From positions 62,001 through 126,000 of the forward strand of contig CAKZYA010000032.1 in NCBI GenBank assembly GCA_937883755.1: a stretch of DNA of 64,000 nt. Reading direction: 5' to 3'. Origin of the DNA: an uncultured Flammeovirgaceae bacterium (lineage in GTDB: Bacteria > Bacteroidota > Bacteroidia > Cytophagales > Cyclobacteriaceae). Position numbers and translations under genes: made by a program. Shown in pieces: positions 1 to 8,378 of this stretch (within the stretch, counting starts at the first letter, position 1; each line of letters starts with the position of its first letter). The notes beneath the pieces were generated by a model. The model was not told where the DNA came from, searched no databases, and saw only the letters and a list, made by a program, of their open reading frames with translations.

Positions 1-1476
1 GTTCAGCCTTACCCTGAGTACCAGAAATTCTTTATGCAAGTGAGCCAAGATGGTAAATTTGTTCCTCAACCAAACTGGTACTACAATATTGAGTATCCAG
101 ATGATTTTGAGCGAGGGGCTCCTTATCAGGAAGACTTATACGTGCCGGGCTACTTCGAGGTAAAGGCGGCTAAAGGTGATATTATACTGTTCACCGGTGG
201 GCCCGATATTATTAAGACGTCTAACCTGCTTCGGATGTTCAATAATCAGACGCGGAAAAGAACGGCGCGTAGTTCGTTTGAGAACTGTCTGAAGGTATCA
301 GCCGGGCAGTTTGTGCTGAAAACCCGTAGTACTCCCGAAGCACGTAAGTACGATCGTACTGATATTATTGCGAGTTATCAGCGCTTTCGTCGGGGTGGGC
401 GAGATGCTTTTATTGCTATTCCGGGATTATCCTTGATCCACGATGACCTAAAGAGCTTTAAAGCAGTACTGGATACGATGTTGAAGTACCGCAAGGGAGC
501 TTTTTTTCCGTTCTGGAAATATAATGATTCCGAAGTGACGTACGAAGCCATTGATACGCCACTGTGGTTCTTCTGGGCTTTACAGCAATATACCTACCGC
601 TTAGGCGATCAGCAGGCCGTTTGGAAAGTCTATGGTACGGCTGTACGAGAAATTTTGGAGAGCTACCGAGATGGTACGGATTACTGCATCAAGATGCAAG
701 ATGATGGACTGCTTTGTGGCAGCGAAGAGGACGTTGCCTTAACCTGGATGGATTCCTACATTGACGGTAAGCCCATCACCCAGCGCGCCGGGTTCCCAGT
801 AGAAGTGAATGCTTTGTGGTACAATGCTGTACGTTTTGCTTTGGAGATTGCCGGACCACGCTCTACCGAAGGAAAGAAAGTGCTGAATGACTGGAAGGGT
901 ATGGATGAAAAAATAAAGAAGTCATTTCAAAAAATGTACTGGGATGAAGAGAAAGGTTATTTAGCTGATTTTGCCAGCCTCGACCGCGAGCAGAAAAATT
1001 GGTCGGTACGTCCTAATCAGATATTAGCGGCTTCTCTACCATTCTCTCCCCTTACTGAAGATCAAATACGTAGCATTCTTAGTGTAGTAGATAAGCACTT
1101 GCTAACCCCAAGGGGCTTGCGGAGCTTATCCAACCAAGATCCAAGTTATCAAGGCAAGTATCAGGGAACACAAACGCAGCGACGTCTGGCGTACCACCAG
1201 GGTTCAGTCTGGCCCTGGCTGATGGGGCATTATATCGAGGCGTATCTTAAAGTACACGATCGGGATGAAGCATTACCTTACACAACTTCGCTCTACCGAG
1301 CTTTTGAAGAGACGATGCCTGAGCATGGCATCAGTAGCATATCAGAAATCTACGATGGCGATGCTCCTCACGCTCCTCGGGGAGCAATATCCCAAGCCTG
1401 GAATGTGGCTGAAATCATTCGGGCTGGCAAACTGATAGAAGAGTTTGATAAGGCTACTCAGCCAGTTTCTCTTTAA
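1..1476 (+). CDS. Glycogen debranching enzyme, amylo-alpha-1,6-glucosidase domain (5' partial)
   Basis: The reading frame is open from base 1, so this is the C-terminal part of a longer gene whose start lies outside the window. The visible ~491 residues match the amylo-alpha-1,6-glucosidase (GDE_C, alpha/alpha-toroid) domain, which removes the single glucose left at glycogen branch points. Supporting motifs are GGRDAFIAIPGL near the N-terminal end, DGLLCGSEEDVALTWMD with acidic residues typical of the active site, and YHQGSVWPWLMGHYIEAY near the end. The alpha-glucan phosphorylase gene follows after 68 bp on the same strand, which fits a glycogen-degradation operon. The family call is firm. 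The N-terminal domain cannot be judged from here. Confidence 0.9.
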   Translation, partial: VQPYPEYQKFFMQVSQDGKFVPQPNWYYNIEYPDDFERGAPYQEDLYVPGYFEVKAAKGDIILFTGGPDIIKTSNLLRMFNNQTRKRTARSSFENCLKVSAGQFVLKTRSTPEARKYDRTDIIASYQRFRRGGRDAFIAIPGLSLIHDDLKSFKAVLDTMLKYRKGAFFPFWKYNDSEVTYEAIDTPLWFFWALQQYTYRLGDQQAVWKVYGTAVREILESYRDGTDYCIKMQDDGLLCGSEEDVALTWMDSYIDGKPITQRAGFPVEVNALWYNAVRFALEIAGPRSTEGKKVLNDWKGMDEKIKKSFQKMYWDEEKGYLADFASLDREQKNWSVRPNQILAASLPFSPLTEDQIRSILSVVDKHLLTPRGLRSLSNQDPSYQGKYQGTQTQRRLAYHQGSVWPWLMGHYIEAYLKVHDRDEALPYTTSLYRAFEETMPEHGISSISEIYDGDAPHAPRGAISQAWNVAEIIRAGKLIEEFDKATQPVSL

Positions 1477-1544
1477 TCATTTCACGTATACTGGGCTGAT
1501 TGCTCGGTCTAATCTTTTACCACACAAACTAAAATTAGAGTTAG

Positions 1545-4139
1545 ATGAACGTTCAAACTATGAATGACCGGATTGCCCCTCGTTGGAAGCGTCTATATAT
1601 ACAATCGCAAATCCCAGAAAAACTGAAGGGGTTAGAAGACCTTTCTAAGAACTTATGGTGGTGTTGGAATTATGACGCTATTAATCTATTCCGGAGCATT
1701 GATCCCGAGCGATGGAATCGGTATCGGCAGAATCCGATTGCCCTGTTGGATAACTTGGATTACCAGGATTATGAGCGACTGCTAAAGGATGATGCGTTTA
1801 TGAAGCAGCTTTCGAAGGTGCAGTCGCAGTTCAAAAAGTATATGGGCGAAACTAAACGTCGCTCTCCACTCAAGATCGGGTACTTCTGTATGGAGTACGG
1901 GCTACACTCATCCCTTAAACTTTATTCCGGAGGCTTAGGAGTGTTGGCAGGAGATTATCTCAAAGAAGCTAGTGATGAAAACGTAGACATGATAGCTGTG
2001 GGGTTACTGTATCGCTACGGATATTTCCGCCAGGGACTGTCGCACTACGGCGAACAAATTGCTCTGTACGATCCCCAACGATTCACTTACTTACCTATTG
2101 AACCGGTTCGTAATAAGCAAGGTATTTGGGTAAAAATTCAGGTTGAGCTACCCGAACGCGTATTGCACGCTAAACTGTGGAAAGCCCAGGTGGGACGAAT
2201 GCCCTTGTATCTGCTTGACGCGGATATCGAGGAAAATCAGGAGGCCGATCGGGTAATCACGCATCACCTTTACGGCGGAGATCGCGAAAACCGATTAAAG
2301 CAGGAGTTATTGTTGGGCATTGGCGGAATGCGGGCACTACAAGCGTTAGACATTAAGCCTGATATTTACCATCTCAATGAAGGGCACGCGGCCTTTAATG
2401 GACTAGAGCGACTCCGAATGCTCGTGAAAGATGGGTTAAGTTACGATCAAGCAGTGGAAGTCATTCGTTCATCTTCGCTGTTTACTACTCATACTCCGGT
2501 ACCTGCCGGGCATGATAGTTTTGCCGAGGGAATGCTTTGGCCGTATCTGTCTAATTACACCAATTCCATGAGCATGTCTTGGGAAAAGTTTATGGCATTG
2601 GGGCGGATTAATCCGGATAATAAGGACGAGGAGTTCTCTATGAGTCATCTGGCACTTAGCCTCAGCCACGGAGTAAACGGAGTAAGTAAAATTCACGGTG
2701 ACGTTTCTCAGAAAATGTTCCAACCATTATTTCCCGGGTTTGAGGCCGAAGAATTACATATTGGGTACGTAACTAACGGGGTACATTACTACAGTTGGAC
2801 ATCCCAGGAGCTTCAGGAATTATACGAAAAAACCTTTGGCAAAAACTTCCTCAAAAATCAATCTGATCCTAAGTATTGGGATAAGGTACGCAGTATTGCC
2901 AACGCTGATTTGGTTAAGGTAAAGCGAGAACTGAAAAAGAAGCTGATTGATACTGTTAAACAACGCTTAGAACGTAGTATGCAGGAGCGGCACGAGTCGC
3001 CCAGCAAGACCATTGAGGTGCTAAATTCATTTGACGAGAATACCCTGATTTTTGGCTTTGCCCGACGATTTGCTACCTACAAGCGAGCGCAACTGTTGTT
3101 TCAGGATGTTGAGCGCCTGGCTAAAATTGTAAATAATCCTGAATGCCCGGTACAGTTTATTTTTGCAGGTAAAGCCCACCCGGCTGATGCGGGAGGGCAA
3201 GAGTTGATCCGGCAGATTGTAGAAATATCGGGGCGACCGGAGTTTCTGGGTAAAGTAGTTTTCTTAGAAGATTATGATATAGAACTCACGAGCCGAATGG
3301 TAAAGGGAGTGGATGTGTGGCTTAATACACCTACTCGCCCGTTGGAAGCTTCTGGTACTAGCGGTATGAAAGCTACGCTAAACGGTACTCTAAACCTCAG
3401 TGTGCTCGACGGCTGGTGGGCCGAAGGCTACCGGGCTGATGCTGGCTGGGCATTGCCGGAGGAGCGGGCTTACGACAACCAAGATGTACAAAATGAATTA
3501 GACGCAGCTACCATTTACGCAATTCTGGAGAATGAGCTAATTCCGGCGTACTACGATCAGGATGATAAAGGAGTATCGGAAAAGTGGGCAACGCGTATGA
3601 AAAATACGATTGCGCATATTGCACCGGAGTTTACTATGAAGCGCATGATGGACGATTACTTTGAGCGTTTCTACGAGAAACTAGGTAAGCAGCGCAAGAA
3701 AATTCATCCCTCTGACTTTAAAGGGGCGAAGGAGCTAGCTGAATGGAAAGGTAAAATAGTGGGTGTTTGGAACCAGATTCGGGTCTTAGAAAAATCCATT
3801 TACGATTTTGCCAACAATCCACTGCCACTAGGTGAGAGCTTTAAAGCGGATATTGTGCTGGATATCAAAGACTTAAACCCCGAAGATGTTGGGATGGAAC
3901 TACTGATTGCCCGACGAGTAAATGGCAAAAACCACATTGTTTTGAAAGAGCTAATGAGCCAGAAGACAGTAAAAAACCTCGGTGATTCGGAAATCCCGGA
4001 AGGAACAGGCACGATGGTGAAGTATACAGCGAACGCAAAAATCACCTTCTCTGGCGTTTACGAATATGGTTTCCGAATCTTCCCGCAACATCCGCTGCTG
4101 GCTAATCCGCAGGACTTTAATCAGGTAACCTGGCTGTAA
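1545..4139 (+). CDS. glgP: Alpha-glucan (glycogen) phosphorylase, GT35
   Basis: This gene encodes 864 residues and is a cytoplasmic phosphorylase that releases glucose-1-phosphate from alpha-1,4-glucans using pyridoxal phosphate. The N-terminal ~110 residues (LKGLEDLSKNLWWCWN) resemble the DUF3417 extension of the bacterial and archaeal branch of the family. The core contains IGYFCMEYGLHSSL and the nucleotide-sugar fold region FGFARRFATYKRAQL. Further on is the cofactor region EASGTSGMKATLNGT, whose lysine would carry PLP. The length fits this branch rather than the shorter E. coli MalP form. Together with the upstream debrancher it gives complete breakdown of branched glucan. There is no Shine-Dalgarno sequence, as is usual in Bacteroidota. 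Confidence 0.93.
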   Translation: MNVQTMNDRIAPRWKRLYIQSQIPEKLKGLEDLSKNLWWCWNYDAINLFRSIDPERWNRYRQNPIALLDNLDYQDYERLLKDDAFMKQLSKVQSQFKKYMGETKRRSPLKIGYFCMEYGLHSSLKLYSGGLGVLAGDYLKEASDENVDMIAVGLLYRYGYFRQGLSHYGEQIALYDPQRFTYLPIEPVRNKQGIWVKIQVELPERVLHAKLWKAQVGRMPLYLLDADIEENQEADRVITHHLYGGDRENRLKQELLLGIGGMRALQALDIKPDIYHLNEGHAAFNGLERLRMLVKDGLSYDQAVEVIRSSSLFTTHTPVPAGHDSFAEGMLWPYLSNYTNSMSMSWEKFMALGRINPDNKDEEFSMSHLALSLSHGVNGVSKIHGDVSQKMFQPLFPGFEAEELHIGYVTNGVHYYSWTSQELQELYEKTFGKNFLKNQSDPKYWDKVRSIANADLVKVKRELKKKLIDTVKQRLERSMQERHESPSKTIEVLNSFDENTLIFGFARRFATYKRAQLLFQDVERLAKIVNNPECPVQFIFAGKAHPADAGGQELIRQIVEISGRPEFLGKVVFLEDYDIELTSRMVKGVDVWLNTPTRPLEASGTSGMKATLNGTLNLSVLDGWWAEGYRADAGWALPEERAYDNQDVQNELDAATIYAILENELIPAYYDQDDKGVSEKWATRMKNTIAHIAPEFTMKRMMDDYFERFYEKLGKQRKKIHPSDFKGAKELAEWKGKIVGVWNQIRVLEKSIYDFANNPLPLGESFKADIVLDIKDLNPEDVGMELLIARRVNGKNHIVLKELMSQKTVKNLGDSEIPEGTGTMVKYTANAKITFSGVYEYGFRIFPQHPLLANPQDFNQVTWL

Positions 4140-4178
4140 CGCTGCTCTCTTTCTTTAAACCTTGTGGCGCACAATACT

Positions 4179-5873
4179 ATGAAGAAAAACGCGACCCTTT
4201 GGGTAACCATGCTGCTGGCTAATCTGGCACTGGCTCAGTCGCCCGCCTGGAATACTTTGAGCCAGGCGGTGCAGGATGTTCAGGTCAAAGATGATTTGTA
4301 CGAACAGTCGTTTGCCTATGCCCCTGACAATAGTTGCCTACTTACATTTACGGTTTTTGATACTGATGATGGGGAAGAAACAGTATATAAAGTCAATGCG
4401 GCTGATCTGAATGAGCATAAAATTAGTTTCGATACCCGTAGCAAAGAGGTAGTGATAGAAGTCGAGGTTCGAGGAGGCAAAGATTTGGTACAAGTGTTTG
4501 AAGATGGCGAGCCCAAAGCCTTTGACGATAGCTTTGAATTTTACGCTTTGGATATTGAGAATGCTCGGGAAGTTGTTCGGGCATTTAAAGAAATCGTACA
4601 GGACTGTGGAGAACGCAGCCGGGAAATTTTAGTATACGGGCAAGTGAACCCTTCGTTTGAGGATGCACTAGGCTTTCTGACGTCAGAAATTGGCGAGGTT
4701 GAATCTTCGGATGGTGCCATTGGTCAGACGTTTACTCATGATATTTCTTTGCCCACGGTCATCACTTATGAACGGGAAGATACCAATGAGGGCGAGATTT
4801 TCCGCTACATAGCCAATATGGCTGATTTTAATGAACAGAGTGTCTCTTTTGATACCGAAAAAGGTCAGGTCGTGGTTTTGCTGGAAACCATTGGTGGGCG
4901 TGATTTAATTCAAACCTTTGAAAATGGAGAATTGGATGACTACGAACACGAACTGGAGATTATTGCTACTGATATTGAGCAAGCAAGGGTGATGGAAAAA
5001 GCCTTGAAAGGCATGATTGCCCAAGCCGGACAAAGATATGATGCCTCATTTCTACCGGGAGTGGCTAATCCTAGTATGGATCAGACGGTATCATTTCTTT
5101 CTAGCCAGATTGGCGAGGTTGTATTAGACAAAGAGTCTTACGAACAATCAGTGAACTACGAAGCGGCTACTCAGCAATTTCGTTACCAGGTGGTAGAAGC
5201 TAGTGAAGGAGATGAAATGACGTATCTGGTGAATCCGGCAGACATTAACCCCCGAACCATTGATTTTGATACCAAAGGTAGCGAAGTGTTAATTGAGCTT
5301 GAGACTGAAGGCGAACGCGATCTTATTCAGGAACTGGAGAATGGTGTAGTAGACGGTTTTACCGACGAGATAGTCATCCGAGCAGCAACTGTTGATGAAG
5401 CTCGTCGTTGGGTGGGGGCATTACAACAAATGGTTACACTAGCCCAAGCTAATCAGCAGGACTTGTTTACGTCAGCCGTAGGAAGCAGCCCTACGCCGGG
5501 TGCTACTCTGCAATACTTACAATCCAACATTGGTTCGGTAGATGAAGGTGAGGATCAGTACGAACAATCGTTAGTACCCGGCTCGGATAATCGCTGTTTA
5601 CTGACCTATACCTTGATTGATGAGGATGGAGAAGAGAAAATATTTGAGTGGAATATGGCTGATATAAATCCCCGCCAGATTGCTTTTGATACTAAAGGTG
5701 AAAGTATCGTGCTCACACTTAAAACTACTGCTCAGCGTGATCTGGTTCGGGAAATAGAGGAAGGAGAAGTAGAGGGATATGAAAATGAGGTTGAGCTACT
5801 GGCAAATACTATTGAAGAAGCCCGGGCCCTAGTAGCTGCATTTAAAAATATGGCTGAATCCTGCAAAAAATAG
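4179..5873 (+). CDS. Secreted protein of four 140-residue repeats, unknown function
   Basis: I do not recognise this family. The start is taken at ATG 4179, which gives a normal signal peptide (MKKNATLW...LALAQ); a GTG at 4164 is also in frame. The mature protein is four copies of one domain. Equivalent residues fall at 27, 167, 307 and 447, an exact 140-residue period. Each copy has YEQS-like, then A-D-x-N-x-x-x-I-x-F-D-T, then R/K-D-L-I-Q with E-x-G-E, and ends with a helix of the form IEEARxxxxAxKxM. The protein is very acidic. Cysteines occur only in copies 1 and 4, one in the strand after YEQS and one near the end of the copy, which suggests a disulfide in the two outer copies. It lies 39 bp after the phosphorylase gene, so it may be co-transcribed, but nothing ties it to glycogen. 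Confidence 0.7.
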   Translation: MKKNATLWVTMLLANLALAQSPAWNTLSQAVQDVQVKDDLYEQSFAYAPDNSCLLTFTVFDTDDGEETVYKVNAADLNEHKISFDTRSKEVVIEVEVRGGKDLVQVFEDGEPKAFDDSFEFYALDIENAREVVRAFKEIVQDCGERSREILVYGQVNPSFEDALGFLTSEIGEVESSDGAIGQTFTHDISLPTVITYEREDTNEGEIFRYIANMADFNEQSVSFDTEKGQVVVLLETIGGRDLIQTFENGELDDYEHELEIIATDIEQARVMEKALKGMIAQAGQRYDASFLPGVANPSMDQTVSFLSSQIGEVVLDKESYEQSVNYEAATQQFRYQVVEASEGDEMTYLVNPADINPRTIDFDTKGSEVLIELETEGERDLIQELENGVVDGFTDEIVIRAATVDEARRWVGALQQMVTLAQANQQDLFTSAVGSSPTPGATLQYLQSNIGSVDEGEDQYEQSLVPGSDNRCLLTYTLIDEDGEEKIFEWNMADINPRQIAFDTKGESIVLTLKTTAQRDLVREIEEGEVEGYENEVELLANTIEEARALVAAFKNMAESCKK

Positions 5874-5891
5874 CATTAATGAATAATGACG

Positions 5892-5943
5892 AATGAATGA
5901 TGATTAATGAACAGCATTAGTCACCAATCATCACTCATTCATT
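5892..5943. repeat. Intergenic inverted-repeat element, copy 1
   Basis: An imperfect inverted repeat lies between two convergent genes. The arms are AATGAATGATGATT (5892-5905) and AATCATCACTCATTCATT (5926-5943). It shares the 13-bp TGATTAATGAACA and the 9-bp CATTAGTCA with the element at 15957-15999. It can form a hairpin and may end transcription of both neighbours. Confidence 0.6.
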
Positions 5944-5948
5944 ATTTG

Positions 5949-6548
5949 TTAGAAGCGAAGTCCAGCTGAGATTGAAAACATCTGGTTAGTGCCTTCATTT
6001 CCGGTCATCATAGGAGTAATTCCGTGCTCGTAATTCAATTCTAAAGTAACGATCAGCACTTCAATACCGATACCACCATTAATTCCCAGGGTGGCTCCCC
6101 GGAATTCTTCCCGGCTCAAGCCGTATTCATTTTCCTGCACGCCTAGCAGTAGGGTAGGGGTAATTCCCGCATTCACTCGGATACGTAATAGTCCGTCCGA
6201 ACCGGTTAGGTACATTCCGCCACTAATTGGGGCTTTCAACGTATTGAAATACACTTGATTATCCATTTCTTGTTGCGTAGTTCCTTGGTGTACTAGTTGG
6301 GCACCGGTGCGGTAGTAGTGCAAGCCAGGTTGCCAGAAAAACCAACTCTTTTTGCTGGATTTGATAAGCACATCCATTCCAACATTCATCCCTACTCGGT
6401 TGCCTTGTTCAGCAGTTTCCGTAGAGAGTGATGCAAAGTGTAATCCAATCTTAGGGTTTATATACACTTTATTTTTATCGTTTTCTGATTGAGCGTGAGC
6501 TAGTGAAACGCTTAAGAAGAGAACGATGATAGCTACTAAATTTTTCAT
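5949..6548 (-). CDS. Outer-membrane beta-barrel protein (PorT-like)
   Basis: The 199 residues begin with a signal peptide (MKNLVAIIVLFLSVSLAHAQ). The rest consists of alternating amphipathic strands and ends in SISAGLRF, a C-terminal aromatic residue as expected for insertion by the Bam machinery. The segment NPKIGLHFASLST and the overall size fit the small 'outer membrane beta-barrel / PorT' proteins common in Bacteroidota. The specific function is unknown. It is transcribed away from the lipoprotein gene at 6807, and both have a TTAACCTT-N14-NATA promoter in the 230-bp gap between them, so they are probably co-regulated. Confidence 0.75.
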   Translation of the reverse strand: MKNLVAIIVLFLSVSLAHAQSENDKNKVYINPKIGLHFASLSTETAEQGNRVGMNVGMDVLIKSSKKSWFFWQPGLHYYRTGAQLVHQGTTQQEMDNQVYFNTLKAPISGGMYLTGSDGLLRIRVNAGITPTLLLGVQENEYGLSREEFRGATLGINGGIGIEVLIVTLELNYEHGITPMMTGNEGTNQMFSISAGLRF

Positions 6549-6592
6549 AATTTTTTAAGTTTAGTCAAGGTGTTTTTAATGTGAAATTCACC

Positions 6593-6623
6593 CTACTATC
6601 CACTCACCCTCCCGAAGGTTAAT
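6593..6623 (-). promoter_or_regulatory. Putative ECF-type promoter, site 1
   Basis: Read on the minus strand this is ATTAACCTT, 14 nt, GATAGTAG. The predicted transcript starts near 6587, about 38 nt upstream of the barrel gene start at 6548. It is one of six sites in the window with the same two boxes and the same spacing. The AAC inside the upstream box is typical of -35 elements read by ECF sigma factors. Confidence 0.6.
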
Positions 6624-6729
6624 GCGATTCGCTAAATTTTCTTAAAAAATTTTTTTTCTCGGCTGACCCCTGCCTTTCTACTCCTTATATATAGGCGAAG
6701 AGTGTTTGCCAAGATTTTTTTTCTGCGCC

Positions 6730-6760
6730 ATTAACCTTTCTCATTCTGATGGTATATGTA
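6730..6760 (+). promoter_or_regulatory. Putative ECF-type promoter, site 2
   Basis: The site reads ATTAACCTT, 14 nt, TATATGTA. Transcription would start near 6766, about 14 nt before ATG 6780 and 40 nt before ATG 6807 of the lipoprotein gene. It is divergent from site 1, 107 bp away. Confidence 0.6.
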
Positions 6761-6806
6761 AGCGAAAGTTTAATCAACCATGTATCATCAGAAACAAGAA
6801 AAAATC

Positions 6807-7586
6807 ATGAACACTTCATTATTCAACTTCGCCAAATTATTTGCTTTCGCACTGCTAGTTATCTTCAGTGCCTGTACTCAATCAGAAGACCCAGTACCCA
6901 CTACACCCGACACCCAAAATCCTAATCCTGGATTACCCGATTTAGGTGGTGGAGGCGGTATTCCCACAACCCCGGGCGGTGGTGGCAATCCTACTACACC
7001 TGGTGGCGGTGGTAACCCAACAACTCCAGGCGGTGGTCAGACCAATCAGGCTGTCGGAGTGATTACTTTTGATAACGGAAGTTATGAATTCCCCTTCTAC
7101 TTAGGAGCTGAAACTGAAGCGCAACCCAACGAAGCTGGTGCTTATCTGACTGAGTACTACTACGCTGATGAAGCGGCTAGTCAGGATAATGATGGAGATG
7201 ATAACATTGAAGGAGTCATCACCGCCATTGCCTTCAATGCTGCTAATGCAGGAACCTTAAGCCCTGGTCAATACTCATATGCACTCGGTTCCAGCGATGC
7301 CCAAGTCTTTCCTTACATTATGGTCATTGACCGAGGGCGAATCTTCCTAGTAGCTGAAGCCCAAACTCAGATTGGTACTACTGGCGAAAACGGTGTATAC
7401 CAAGTAGCATTTGATGGACAAGCAGTAGAAGTAGAACTTGTAAACGGAGAGCTAAGTATTGTATCTAATCCGTTTAAAATGCAAGGTCAGTTTTTCATTC
7501 CAGCAACAGTTTCTAACGCTGCCCGCTACGAGTCTAAACCTAACTTACCCTCTTTCAACCTAGACTTTTCTAATCTGTCTTTTTAG
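6807..7586 (+). CDS. Surface lipoprotein with Gly/Pro repeat linker
   Basis: The start at ATG 6807 is preferred over ATG 6780 because it gives a compact lipoprotein signal (MNTSLFNFAKLFAFALLVIFSAC, lipobox FSAC). After the cysteine comes a Thr/Pro stretch and then a nine-residue repeat of the form NPTTPGGGG, nearly three copies encoded by 27-bp units at 6960-7037. This is probably a flexible tether. The remaining ~170 residues look beta-rich (ITFDNGSYEFPFYLGAE; GENGVYQVAFDGQAVEVELVNGEL), and I do not recognise them beyond a general Bacteroidota lipoprotein. A putative ECF-type promoter precedes the gene and a strong terminator follows it, so it is probably monocistronic. Confidence 0.7.
   Translation: MNTSLFNFAKLFAFALLVIFSACTQSEDPVPTTPDTQNPNPGLPDLGGGGGIPTTPGGGGNPTTPGGGGNPTTPGGGQTNQAVGVITFDNGSYEFPFYLGAETEAQPNEAGAYLTEYYYADEAASQDNDGDDNIEGVITAIAFNAANAGTLSPGQYSYALGSSDAQVFPYIMVIDRGRIFLVAEAQTQIGTTGENGVYQVAFDGQAVEVELVNGELSIVSNPFKMQGQFFIPATVSNAARYESKPNLPSFNLDFSNLSF
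6960..7037 (+). repeat. 27-bp in-frame tandem repeat
   Basis: Two full units and one 24-bp unit encode (I/N)PTTPGGGG. The units differ at third codon positions, so the amino-acid sequence is better preserved than the DNA. Confidence 0.8.
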
Positions 7587-7609
7587 TCGGTGAGATTGCT
7601 CAGATCAAC

Positions 7610-7646
7610 GAAAGCTACTGCTCTTTGGCGGTAGCTTTCTTTTTTT
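7610..7646 (+). terminator. Rho-independent terminator after the Gly/Pro lipoprotein gene
   Basis: A perfect 9-bp stem GAAAGCTAC / GTAGCTTTC with a 12-nt loop is followed by seven T. It lies 24 nt after the stop codon. Confidence 0.85.
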
Positions 7647-7747
7647 AGGAAGAAGGGGAACGAAGGATGGAGAAAGGAGAACGGAATTTTCGTTGTAGAT
7701 CCCTTCTCCCTTCGCCGTTTTCCTAATTGTCGGGAATGATGTTACTT

Positions 7748-7777
7748 TTGCAGAGAACATACAACCTGCAATCTTTG
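7748..7777 (+). promoter_or_regulatory. Housekeeping-type promoter of the sigma-factor gene
   Basis: TTG (7748-7750), 19 nt, then AATCTTTG (7770-7777), seven of eight positions of the Bacteroidota -7 box TAnnTTTG. The start codon is at 7785, so the predicted transcript begins at or within a few bases of the ATG and would be leaderless or nearly so. Confidence 0.5.
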
Positions 7778-7784
7778 TGGTACA

Positions 7785-8378
7785 ATGAAAGACCAGGAAA
7801 TAATTGACCAGATCAAAGCCGGAAATTACGAAGTACTCAGTCAGCTTAATCGCCATTTCGTTAGTATACGCAAGTACGTGCTGTCGAATAGCGGAGCCAT
7901 TGAAGATGCTGAAGACGTATTTGCTGAAGCCCAAGTAATCTTTTACCAAAAAGTGCTTAGCGAAGCCTACCGCTACGATGGCGAAGGAAAAATTGGTGGG
8001 TTTCTGTACCGGACGGCTCGAAATCTCTGGATGAAGAAGCTTACCCGCCCAGCTCCCATGATGTCGGTAGTATCCGATACTGATACTCAAGACTCGAGTG
8101 ATCCGCTGGAGGAACTCAGTGGGGCACTCGACGAAATACTGGGTAATCTGGGCGACCCCTGCGCAGCCATTTTAACTTTTTTTTATTTTAATCGCCTCGA
8201 TATGTTAACCATTGCCCAAAAACTGGGATATAAGAATAAAGAGACGGTAAAAGTTAAAAAACGTCAGTGTATTCAGACGATTGAAAAGTCGCTGCTACCG
8301 GCGCAAAAAGAAACCTTAAAAGAATATTTGTATGAACTTGACCAACGAAGACCGGGAGCTCCTGGATCGGCACTTTGA
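7785..8378 (+). CDS. ECF-type RNA polymerase sigma factor
   Basis: This 197-residue sigma-70 family protein has only the two ECF domains. Region 2 is at about residues 20-90 (FRFYQKV-like core, GEGKIGGFLYRTARNLWMKKL). Region 4 is at about 130-180 with a helix-turn-helix (DMLTIAQKLGYKNKETVKVKKRQC). The segment IKAGNYEVLSQLNRHF at the N-terminus is typical of Bacteroidota ECF factors. The 3' end overlaps the next gene by 47 bp, which implies translational coupling to that membrane-anchored, anti-sigma-like protein. It is a plausible reader of the six TTAACCTT-N14-NATA promoters nearby, but its own gene lacks that motif, so this link is inference only. Confidence 0.88.
   Translation: MKDQEIIDQIKAGNYEVLSQLNRHFVSIRKYVLSNSGAIEDAEDVFAEAQVIFYQKVLSEAYRYDGEGKIGGFLYRTARNLWMKKLTRPAPMMSVVSDTDTQDSSDPLEELSGALDEILGNLGDPCAAILTFFYFNRLDMLTIAQKLGYKNKETVKVKKRQCIQTIEKSLLPAQKETLKEYLYELDQRRPGAPGSAL

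Noticed and set aside
4150-4185. TAAACCTT-N14-TATGAAGA upstream of the repeat protein, resembling the six-site promoter
   Set aside because: The core is AAACCTT rather than TAACCTT, and the second box would overlap the start codon itself.
7605-8090. 161-residue minus-strand ORF
   Set aside because: It lies opposite the sigma-factor gene and its terminator, has no signal or domain, and is explained by the antisense frame.
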